From NCBI GenBank assembly GCA_905479535.1, contig CAJQMW010000040.1, positions 1 to 5,866 of the forward strand: a DNA stretch of 5,866 bases, written 5' to 3'. Below the pieces are notes generated by a model. It made no database searches. It saw nothing but the letters and a program-made list of their open reading frames with translations, and was not told the DNA's origin. Below, one piece after another: positions 1 to 5,083 of this stretch (position 1 is its first letter; each line of letters starts with the position of its first letter). Position numbers and translations under genes: made by a program. The DNA is from an uncultured Maribacter sp. Its GTDB lineage: Bacteria > Bacteroidota > Bacteroidia > Flavobacteriales > Flavobacteriaceae.

Positions 1-415
1 TGGCTATATTTTTAACCAAGGGAGAATAAAACCTGTCAGAGCTTGAGAAGTCCGTTTTAGGGGAACTTATTGTTTCTTTGGCCTTCACTACAGCGGATTC
101 CGCTACGGCGACCATCTCCTCTTCGGTACTTTCATCTAAAATCTCAGCAGCTTCAGCTGAAGGTTTTTCCTCGCCATTTACCTGAATAATGGCTACCGTA
201 TCCCCAACTTTTATGACATCATCGATATTGTAGCATTTTTCTAACAAAACTCCCTCCACCTCACTTGGAACTTCACTATCTACCTTATCCGTGGCAATCT
301 CAAAGATTGCCTCGTCCATTTCAATCGTATCTCCAACCTCCTTCAACCAAGAGGTCAAGGTTGCTTCCGCAACGCTCTCTCCCATTCGTGGTAGTTTCAA
401 TTCAAATTTTGACAT
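1..415 (-). CDS. 2-oxo acid dehydrogenase E2 (dihydrolipoamide acyltransferase), N-terminal part
   Basis: This is the first 138 codons of an E2 acyltransferase, cut by the left edge of the window. E2 carries acyl groups on a lipoyl-lysine from the E1 decarboxylase and transfers them to CoA; it forms the core of a cytoplasmic 2-oxo acid dehydrogenase complex. Residues 3-79 are a biotin/lipoyl domain with KLPRMGESV near the start and the lipoylation motif EIATDKVDSEVPS, placing the modified lysine at K44. Residues 80-127 are an acidic, Ala-rich linker. The sequence then enters what looks like the E3/E1 peripheral-subunit-binding domain (FYSPLVKNIA, 129-138). The catalytic domain lies outside the window. 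The lipoyl domain resembles the branched-chain (bkdB-type) class more than pyruvate E2 (which has ETDKATME-like motifs) or SucB, but substrate is inferred. A single lipoyl domain is visible. The ATG is favoured because the domain begins immediately after it and a -7 element lies about 40 bp upstream. Confidence 0.9.
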   Translation of the reverse strand, partial: MSKFELKLPRMGESVAEATLTSWLKEVGDTIEMDEAIFEIATDKVDSEVPSEVEGVLLEKCYNIDDVIKVGDTVAIIQVNGEEKPSAEAAEILDESTEEEMVAVAESAVVKAKETISSPKTDFSSSDRFYSPLVKNIA

Positions 416-452
416 ATCGATAATTTAAACCTTCTTTTGAGTATATTTTTTG

Positions 453-460
453 CAAAAATA
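453..460 (-). promoter_or_regulatory. Candidate -7 element for the E2 gene
   Basis: Read on the minus strand this is TATTTTTG, an exact match to the Bacteroidota -7 consensus TAnnTTTG, 37 bp upstream of the E2 ATG. It sits in a near-palindrome (442-462: TATA, six T, GC, five A, TATA). I see no good TTG -33 element at the expected 19-21 bp spacing, so the call rests on the -7 match and position. It suggests E2 is transcribed separately from recR, which ends 89 bp upstream in the same orientation. Confidence 0.45.
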
Positions 461-504
461 TAAAAATTAACGCCTGTTTACTGATTTTGTGTCATTATTC
501 TATC

Positions 505-1125
505 TCAATTGGATTTTAAGGAACCCTCAAAAGGCACCCTGTTCAAAATACTTCTTCCCAAGGTCACCTCGTCCGCATATTCCAATTCATCACCCACTGC
601 AATTCCCCTAGCTATGGTAGAAGTACGTACTTCTAAGCCTTCTATCTGTTTAAAGATATAAAAGTTGGTGGTATCCCCTTCCATAGTAGAGCTTAACGCA
701 AAAATTAATTCGATTATTTCTCCCTGGCGTATTTTTTCAACCAAAGAAGATATATTCAAATCCTGAGGGCCAATTCCTTCCATCGGGGAAATTTTACCCC
801 CCAAAACATGATAAAGTCCACGGTATTGTCCCGTATTTTCTATGGCCATAACATCTCGTATATCCTCTACCACACAAACCAAGGATGCATCCCTTTTAGG
901 GTTGGCACAGATTTCACAAACTTCGGTATCTGAGATGTTGTAACACTTATCACAAAAAATGATACGCTCCCTTAATTGCCGTAACGCATTTGCCAGTTCG
1001 GAGGTCCGGCGCTCGGGTTGCTTTAAAAGGTGTAGTACCAAACGTAACGCAGTCCGCTTACCTATACCCGGTAATTGTGACATTTCATAAACTGCGTTTT
1101 CCAATAATTTAGAAGAAAAGTCCAT
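505..1125 (-). CDS. recR: Recombination mediator protein RecR
   Basis: RecR acts with RecO (and RecF) to load RecA onto SSB-coated single-stranded DNA during gap repair in the cytoplasm. The 206-residue product has the normal family length and the complete domain order. A helix-hairpin-helix is centred on LPGIGKRTALRL (18-29). A four-cysteine zinc finger follows, with Cys58, Cys61, Cys70 and Cys73. A Toprim domain runs from about 82 to 175, starting VCVVEDIRD with the conserved acidic Glu87 and containing the GLYHVLGGKISPMEGIGP stretch (103-120) typical of RecR. The C-terminal part includes TSTIARGIAVGDELEYAD (168-185), equivalent to the RecR segment that holds the Walker-B-like motif. The ATG at 1123-1125 fits the usual N-terminus, with conserved helical sequence leading straight into the HhH. 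The gene is divergent from the symporter, with 69 bp between the start codons. Nothing is missing or disrupted. Confidence 0.97.
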   Translation of the reverse strand: MDFSSKLLENAVYEMSQLPGIGKRTALRLVLHLLKQPERRTSELANALRQLRERIIFCDKCYNISDTEVCEICANPKRDASLVCVVEDIRDVMAIENTGQYRGLYHVLGGKISPMEGIGPQDLNISSLVEKIRQGEIIELIFALSSTMEGDTTNFYIFKQIEGLEVRTSTIARGIAVGDELEYADEVTLGRSILNRVPFEGSLKSN

Positions 1126-1161
1126 CTGGTCTATTTAAGTAGTAAAATTACATACTATTTT

Positions 1162-1177
1162 TACTTTTTGTACTTTG
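1162..1177 (+). promoter_or_regulatory. Candidate -7 region for the symporter gene
   Basis: Two overlapping TA..TTTG-like elements occur here: TACTTTTTG (1162-1170) and TACTTTG (1171-1177). Each departs by one base in spacing from the Bacteroidota consensus TAnnTTTG. They lie 18-33 bp before the ATG at 1195, so any transcript would have a short leader. No convincing TTG -33 is visible. The recR promoter must lie in the same 69-bp interval on the other strand; its best candidate is TAATTTTA (1143-1150, minus), also one mismatch from consensus. Confidence 0.35.
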
Positions 1178-1194
1178 CCCACAAATTATTTCCC

Positions 1195-2667
1195 ATGACG
1201 GCATCGCATATTTTGTTCCTCATTGGTGGGTATTTTGTCCTGCTATTGCTCATTTCCTACTTTACCGGAAAGAACGATTCCAATGAAGATTTTTTTAAAG
1301 CCGGTAAGCAATCGCCGTGGTATTTGGTGGCCTTTGGAATGGTAGGTGCTTCGCTTTCCGGAGTTACCTTTATCTCCGTTCCCGGTTGGGTAGAAGCTTC
1401 GCAATTCAGTTATATGCAAGTGGTATTCGGATACTTTCTGGGATACTTGATTACCGCCTACGTTCTACTACCTATTTACTACAAACAAAACGTAACTTCA
1501 ATCTACGAATATCTTGATGACCGCTTCGGGTTCGTTAGTTATAAGGTTGGAGCAATTTCTTTCTTCGTTTCCAGGGTTTTAGGTGCCGCTTTTCGGCTTT
1601 TTTTAGTGGCCATTGTATTGCAGCAATTTGTTTTTGACGCTTGGGGCGTACCGTTTGAGGTTACCGTTACACTTTCCATTTTGCTCATTTGGATATATAC
1701 CTTTAGAGGCGGGATAAAAACCATTGTTTGGACAGATACGCTCCAAACTTTGTTCATGCTGATTTCCGTTGGGCTATCCATCTATTTTATCCTGGATGAA
1801 TTGAATTGGAGTTTCGGGGAATTTCTTGGGTCATCAGAATTGGAGCAATACAGTAAGATTTGGGTGACCGACGATTTCTTTGCAAAAAACAATATGGTGA
1901 AATCCTTTTTGGGTGGGATGTTCGTCACCATTTGCATGACGGGACTCGATCAAGACATGATGCAGAAAAATTTGACCTGTCGTAATCTTAAGGATGCCCA
2001 AAAGAATATGGTAAGTTTCAGCATTGTATTAGTAGCCGTCACATTTGTCTTCATGCTCCTAGGTGCGCTCTTGTTTATTTATGCCGATGCGAACGGCATA
2101 GCCCTGCCCATGATGGATGGCAAGCCGAAATCGGATTTGCTATTCCCGGAAATAGCCCTGAACAACGAATTGGGCATTGTGGTTGCCGTTACTTTCATGT
2201 TGGGGCTAATTGCAGCGGCCTACAGTAGTGCCGATAGTGCATTGACCTCTTTAACCACTTCTTTTTGTGTTGATTTCCTCGGTACCGAAAAAAAGACCGA
2301 AGCAGACGCCAAACGCACACGCCAGTATACCCATGTTGGTATGAGCCTATTGCTCATATTGGTCGTTATTTCCTTTAAATATATTCTGGACCGCAATGTG
2401 ATCGATGGCCTTCTCACCGTGGCTTCCTATACGTACGGACCTTTGCTTGGACTGTTTTCCTTTGGTATTTTCACCAAGCACATGGTAAAAGATAGGTACG
2501 TTTGGTTGGTAGCCTTAGTATCCGTACTCGCGATTGTAGTCTTGGCCAAAATACCCACCGAGAATTTAGGAGGGTATATTTTTGGTTATGAGCTGTTACC
2601 TTTAAATGGGCTGTTGACGTTTATTGGGCTCTGGTTAATTAGAAGCAAAAAGAAAGTCGAGGTTTAA
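1195..2667 (+). CDS. Sodium:solute symporter (SSF family)
   Basis: This is an inner-membrane secondary transporter of the solute:sodium symporter family (TC 2.A.21, PutP/SGLT fold), coupling solute uptake to Na+ entry. The 490-residue product has about 13 hydrophobic segments. Family motifs are GASLSGVTFISVPGW (51-65), LPIYYKQNVTSIYEYLDDRFG (92-112), GGIKTIVWTDTLQ (172-184), TGLDQDMMQ (249-257) and AAAYSSADSALTSLTTS (340-356). The last is the SSF helix whose Ser/Thr residues contribute to the sodium site in PutP and vSGLT. The substrate cannot be read from the sequence; sugars, amino acids and organic acids are all possible. I chose the ATG at 1195 rather than the in-frame TTG at 1168. The TTG would add nine residues not expected for the family and lies inside the likely promoter, while the ATG gives a standard N-terminus before helix 1. 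The gene stands alone and converges on the CoA-binding gene 94 bp downstream. No clear terminator is visible in that gap, only a T6 tract at its end. Confidence 0.93.
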   Translation: MTASHILFLIGGYFVLLLLISYFTGKNDSNEDFFKAGKQSPWYLVAFGMVGASLSGVTFISVPGWVEASQFSYMQVVFGYFLGYLITAYVLLPIYYKQNVTSIYEYLDDRFGFVSYKVGAISFFVSRVLGAAFRLFLVAIVLQQFVFDAWGVPFEVTVTLSILLIWIYTFRGGIKTIVWTDTLQTLFMLISVGLSIYFILDELNWSFGEFLGSSELEQYSKIWVTDDFFAKNNMVKSFLGGMFVTICMTGLDQDMMQKNLTCRNLKDAQKNMVSFSIVLVAVTFVFMLLGALLFIYADANGIALPMMDGKPKSDLLFPEIALNNELGIVVAVTFMLGLIAAAYSSADSALTSLTTSFCVDFLGTEKKTEADAKRTRQYTHVGMSLLLILVVISFKYILDRNVIDGLLTVASYTYGPLLGLFSFGIFTKHMVKDRYVWLVALVSVLAIVVLAKIPTENLGGYIFGYELLPLNGLLTFIGLWLIRSKKKVEV

Positions 2668-2761
2668 ATAAATAATCTAAAGGAGGAAGAGCCGTCGGGG
2701 AATTCTAATGACTAAGATCCCACCTAAAGGGCATTGCAAATTAGACTTGATGCACTATTTT

Positions 2762-3121
2762 TTAATACTGCCCCATTGACAATAATACCAACGTACAGGC
2801 TACTTCTACTTCAATGCGGTTATCCTTTAAACGGTTATAAAATTCAGGATTTTCCGTTCCCGGATTGAAAATGACCCGTTGTGGTTTTAACTTTATAATC
2901 GCCGCGTGGTACTGCTCTTGCCTTTTAGGATTCAGATAAAGTGTTATGGTGTGAATATCTTGGAATTGGTCTAAATTAGTCCTAACTTGAACATCCAAAA
3001 TCTCCCCATGTTTTAACCCGAAAGCCTCAGTTGTTATTCCATTATCGCGAAGTCTTTTTACGGCCAAATTACTGTAACGATTTGGTTTTAAGGATGCACC
3101 AAAAACAAGGGTTTTTTTCAT
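2762..3121 (-). CDS. CoA-binding domain protein (CoA_binding_2 / YccU-like)
   Basis: This is a small single-domain Rossmann-like protein of 119 residues, close to the usual 120-140 for the CoA_binding_2 family. The N-terminal strand and nucleotide-binding loop are KTLVFGASLKPNRYSN (3-18), with the GAS.KP.R.S pattern seen in these proteins. A second family feature is the segment PQRVIFNPGTENPEF (80-94), followed by a helix and a conserved Cys109 near the C-terminus. Relatives bind CoA in structural studies, but the physiological role is unknown and no catalytic residues are recognisable, so a function should not be assigned beyond probable CoA or nucleotide binding in the cytoplasm. The ATG at 3119-3121 starts directly on the first beta strand. 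The gene is convergent with the symporter and separated from the ketoacyl-ACP synthase upstream by a 379-bp gap, so it is probably transcribed on its own. I see no clear promoter match just upstream. Confidence 0.88.
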   Translation of the reverse strand: MKKTLVFGASLKPNRYSNLAVKRLRDNGITTEAFGLKHGEILDVQVRTNLDQFQDIHTITLYLNPKRQEQYHAAIIKLKPQRVIFNPGTENPEFYNRLKDNRIEVEVACTLVLLSMGQY

Positions 3122-3288
3122 ATGTTAATTCCAATGTTAAACTTTGAGACGTCGTGTAACTATTCAGTAAAAAATTCGTCTCTTAGTAGACCTAAAGATA
3201 GTTTTTAGTTGGAAAAAATAAAGAACAATGCTGATAACGCTATATATTTATAGTTAATGGTTAGTGTTTAGTATAGCCTATCAGCACC

Positions 3289-3320
3289 GAAACCCGGACT
3301 ATCGTCCGGGTTTCGCTTTT
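3289..3320 (+). terminator. Perfect 11-bp hairpin, intrinsic-terminator-like, plus strand
   Basis: GAAACCCGGAC (3289-3299) and GTCCGGGTTTC (3304-3314) pair perfectly around the four-base loop TATC. GCTTTT follows on the plus strand. The minus-strand side has no T-run after the stem, so termination is most likely for plus-strand transcription. The T tract is short and interrupted by GC, which weakens the call. No plus-strand gene is found upstream before the convergent CoA-binding gene, so what it terminates is unknown. Confidence 0.65.
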
Positions 3321-3413
3321 GTAGGATGTTAGGTAACTAACAGGTACGTTAATTACACGTTAAACCGAGTATTTAGCGTAACATATTCCTTTAACAATAG
3401 TCTATTATAGAAG

Positions 3414-3465
3414 TTGGTACATCTGTAGCAAGAGGATTGGTTGGTTTTCTCCCTCAGGGTACCAA
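3414..3465 (+). repeat. 7-bp inverted repeat enclosing CCC-TCA-GGG, just before a terminator
   Basis: TTGGTAC (3414-3420) pairs exactly with GTACCAA (3459-3465) across 38 bases, and CCCTCAGGG (3451-3459) could form a small competing hairpin at the inner end. The unit ends seven bases before the perfect hairpin at 3472. The arrangement could be the folded body of a short plus-strand RNA or a decayed element. A tRNA is excluded: the enclosed sequence is too short and lacks D and T arms. Seven paired bases in AT-rich DNA could also be chance. Confidence 0.3.
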
Positions 3466-3471
3466 TTAAGG

Positions 3472-3497
3472 AACCCGCGACCAAGTCGCGGGTTTTT
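3472..3497 (+). terminator. Perfect 10-bp hairpin with T5 tail; possibly bidirectional
   Basis: AACCCGCGAC (3472-3481) pairs perfectly with GTCGCGGGTT (3485-3494) around the loop CAA, and a T5 run (3493-3497) overlaps the end of the stem on the plus strand. On the minus strand the hairpin starts about six bases after the ketoacyl-ACP synthase stop codon and is followed by TTCCTTAATT, a poorer U tract, so it could also end that transcript. The better tail is plus-facing, where no gene is recognised upstream. Confidence 0.75.
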
Positions 3498-3500
3498 GCT

Positions 3501-4511
3501 TTACCATCTGATGATTACGCTGCCCCAAGTAAATCCGCTTCCAAAAGCGGCCAGTACCACTAAGTCTCCGGAGTTCACCTTGCCAGATTCCCATGCCTCA
3601 GTTAATGCAATTGGAATAGAAGCTGCCGTGGTATTCCCATAACTCATGATATTATTGAACACTTTATCATCGGAAAGACCAAATTTGTTCTGGACGAACT
3701 GGGAAATTCTTAGGTTGGCTTGATGTGGTACTAACAAATCGATATCCTTTGGCTCCAAACTATTTTTTGCCAAACCCTCCATAATAACCTCGCTAAAACG
3801 TACTACGGCATTCTTAAAAACAAATTGACCGTTCATGTAGGGATAATAAGATTCATCATTAGGGTCGTCGTCCTCAATGATATCCGTAACCCATCTTTTG
3901 CCCATTCCTGGGGCAATCAGCGAAAGTTCCTCCGCATGTTGTCCCTCAGAATGTAAATGGGTAGATAATATTCCTTTGGTGGTATCCTCTTCCCTGGAAA
4001 GTATAGCGGCTCCAGCACCATCTCCAAAAATAACCGAAACTCCCCTACCCCTAGTGGTCATATCCAAACCGTGCGAATGTAGTTCCGAACCAATGACCAA
4101 GATGTTTTTGTACATTCCACTTTTAATATATTGGTCCGCAACGGATATACCGTAAATGAATCCTGAACATTGATTCCTTACATCTAAAGCTCCAATGGTT
4201 TTAATACCCAAATCCCGTTGCACCAAAACTCCAGATCCAGGAAAATAGTAATCTGGACTGAGCGTTGCAAAAACGATAAAGTCTATATCGTCCTTAGTAA
4301 TTCCTGCTCTTTCAATGGCGATTTTAGCAGCCTTTACGCCCATGGTAGTGGTCGTGTCCTCACTACCTTTAATCACGTGTCTACGCTCTTTGATACCTGT
4401 CCGTTCTTGAATCCAGGCATCGTCCGTATCCATTATTTTTGATAAATCGTCGTTGGTAACGACATTATCTGGTACGTAATAGCCTAATCCTACGATCTTT
4501 GAGTTATACAT
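3501..4511 (-). CDS. fabH: Beta-ketoacyl-ACP synthase III (KAS III)
   Basis: KAS III starts type II fatty-acid synthesis by condensing an acyl-CoA primer with malonyl-ACP in the cytoplasm. The 336-residue protein shows the thiolase-fold landmarks in order: an N-terminal GLGYYVPDNVVTN (8-20), DDAWIQERTGIKERR (30-44), the nucleophile in VRNQCSGFIYG (Cys115), GDGAGAAIL (163-171), VPHQANLRI (His263) and SYGNTTAASIP (Asn293), ending in FGSGFTWGS (323-331). This corresponds to the Cys112/His244/Asn274 triad of E. coli FabH. It is about 19 residues longer than the E. coli enzyme. The extra length lies between Cys115 and His263 and includes the acidic, Tyr-rich stretch around 212-225. The gene is not next to plsX and rpmF, the common context of the primary fabH, so it may be a second KAS III copy with its own primer preference or a specialised role; that is inference. 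The start follows the family N-terminus. The gene appears monocistronic, with a hairpin just after its stop. Confidence 0.93.
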   Translation of the reverse strand: MYNSKIVGLGYYVPDNVVTNDDLSKIMDTDDAWIQERTGIKERRHVIKGSEDTTTTMGVKAAKIAIERAGITKDDIDFIVFATLSPDYYFPGSGVLVQRDLGIKTIGALDVRNQCSGFIYGISVADQYIKSGMYKNILVIGSELHSHGLDMTTRGRGVSVIFGDGAGAAILSREEDTTKGILSTHLHSEGQHAEELSLIAPGMGKRWVTDIIEDDDPNDESYYPYMNGQFVFKNAVVRFSEVIMEGLAKNSLEPKDIDLLVPHQANLRISQFVQNKFGLSDDKVFNNIMSYGNTTAASIPIALTEAWESGKVNSGDLVVLAAFGSGFTWGSVIIRW

Positions 4512-4527
4512 GATATTTTATTTAAAC

Positions 4528-4535
4528 CAAGAATA
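4528..4535 (-). promoter_or_regulatory. Weak candidate -7 element for the KAS III gene
   Basis: On the minus strand the sequence is TATTCTTG, one mismatch from TAnnTTTG, 16 bp before the ATG. A TTG lies 14 bp further upstream, shorter than the usual 19-21 bp spacing. An alternative is TAAGATTG, about 20 bp further upstream, with a TTG 17 bp before it. Neither is strong, and the true promoter could be elsewhere in the gap. Confidence 0.25.
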
Positions 4536-4689
4536 GAAATTAAGAATCGCAATCTTAGCGACCTATGAATAAGCCAATTTAGTGAAAATGAAAGACAGCA
4601 AGAACAGTTCTGTTGTAAATAATGGTTTATTTCAAAATCACTTTAGCTCAAAACATAATTGCCTTCCTCCTTTTTATTGGAAGAATATT

Positions 4690-4851
4690 GAACTCGTCTT
4701 GAGATGTTCTTTTACCTGCAATTTTCACATTTTGCCCCCTAATTTTGTCTTTTTCTCCCACCGTAGCTACGGCTATGCTGCTCAAAAAAGCCTTCATTAG
4801 GGTACAAAAGCCGAAAAATCTCGGTTCCAAACAACAACTCAAGACGAGTTC
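4690..4851. repeat. 162-bp unit bounded by 23-bp inverted repeats (MITE-like or long RNA stem)
   Basis: The arms at 4690-4712 and 4829-4851 pair at 21 of 23 positions. The outermost 14 bases are perfect: GAACTCGTCTTGAG on the left and CTCAAGACGAGTTC on the right. The 116-bp interior is T-rich on the plus strand at the left and contains the palindrome CCGTAGCTACGG. A perfect 14-bp pair is very unlikely by chance in a gap of this size. No transposase is encoded and no clean target duplication flanks it: AAGAAT occurs outside both arms, but 3 and 9 bases away, so it is not a proper duplication. A miniature inverted-repeat element or a transcript with a long stem are the two main readings. Confidence 0.6.
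4761..4772. repeat. Perfect 12-bp palindrome CCGTAGCTACGG
   Basis: This self-complementary 12-mer lies near the middle of the 162-bp inverted-repeat unit. It is GC-richer than its surroundings. It could be a dimeric protein-binding site, a secondary stem within the larger hairpin, or part of the conserved core of a mobile unit. No known operator is recognised. Confidence 0.5.
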
Positions 4852-5083
4852 GTTAAGAAAAAGAATCCAGTGCTATCTAAAAGATTTAAATTCTTAATAC
4901 CATAAACCAACAGGCTTATGTAAAATATTTCCGAACTTTTTACTTATCCCGAATAATTACCAAACGTTTTTATATTTATTCAAAAGTCATAATACATTCG
5001 ATGATTGGACCAAGGTTTTTTAACTTAAAAATCGTAATTTAAAGTCCCTTAAAATTTAACGCGCTCTTCTAAAAAATAATACG

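Larger units (their letters stand above)
3122..3500. other. Gene-poor interval with two plus-facing terminator hairpins
   Basis: No plausible protein-coding gene is visible in this 379-bp stretch between two minus-strand genes. It holds the 5' flank of the CoA-binding gene (3122 to about 3220), an AT-rich segment (about 3230-3285), a perfect hairpin at 3289-3314, a small palindrome TGTTAG-GTAA-CTAACA at 3327-3342, a paired repeat at 3414-3465, and a second perfect hairpin at 3472-3494. Both strong hairpins have their T-rich tails on the plus strand, although no plus-strand gene precedes them. The 3401-3468 part stays open in one plus frame, but only for about 22 codons and without a start codon. 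It may be a relic or a small-RNA locus. Confidence 0.6.
4512..5083. other. Long divergent intergenic region with a MITE-like inverted-repeat unit
   Basis: This 572-bp AT-rich region separates the divergent KAS III and peptidase genes. No convincing gene is seen. Open frames of 60-70 codons exist on both strands between about 4580 and 4840, but they overlap each other and encode low-complexity or unfamiliar sequence. The notable content is the inverted-repeat unit at 4690-4851. A small odd palindrome AGAACAGTTCT lies at 4601-4611. The last 230 bp before the peptidase are very AT-rich and should hold its promoter; TATATTTA at 4971-4978 is one base from TAnnTTTG, but no matching -33 element is clear. 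Confidence 0.55.

Noticed and set aside
2668..2761. Possible terminator between the convergent symporter and CoA-binding genes
   Set aside because: The best pairings are three to five bases (for example CCC/GGG around ACCTAAA) and none is followed directly by a T-run, apart from an isolated T tract at the end of the gap.
3146..3182. GAGACG/CGTCTC inverted repeat upstream of the CoA-binding gene
   Set aside because: Only six paired bases with a 25-base AT-rich loop and a mismatch on extension; consistent with chance.
3414..3465. tRNA or tRNA remnant, suggested by the 7-bp terminal stem
   Set aside because: Only 38 bases lie between the arms, and there is no anticodon arm or TTC-containing T arm, so it is not a tRNA.
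3877..4155. 92-codon plus-strand open frame
   Set aside because: It is antisense to the KAS III gene, whose catalytic motifs cover the region; no independent features.
4663..4683. CTTCC/GGAAG hairpin and a GGAGG sequence before an ATG on the minus strand
   Set aside because: The stem is five bases, and the frame after the ATG closes after two codons, so neither a regulatory stem nor a gene is supported.
4582..4800. 72-codon plus-strand open frame in the divergent gap
   Set aside because: Its composition is rich in Ser, Asn, Phe and His as expected from translated AT-rich non-coding DNA. It runs across the left repeat arm and no family is recognised.
4648..4842. 64-codon minus-strand open frame inside the inverted-repeat unit
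   Set aside because: It begins inside the right repeat arm, overlaps a plus-strand open frame of similar length, and has no recognisable domain or upstream promoter. It is better explained by the repeat unit than by a gene, although a relic coding piece cannot be excluded.
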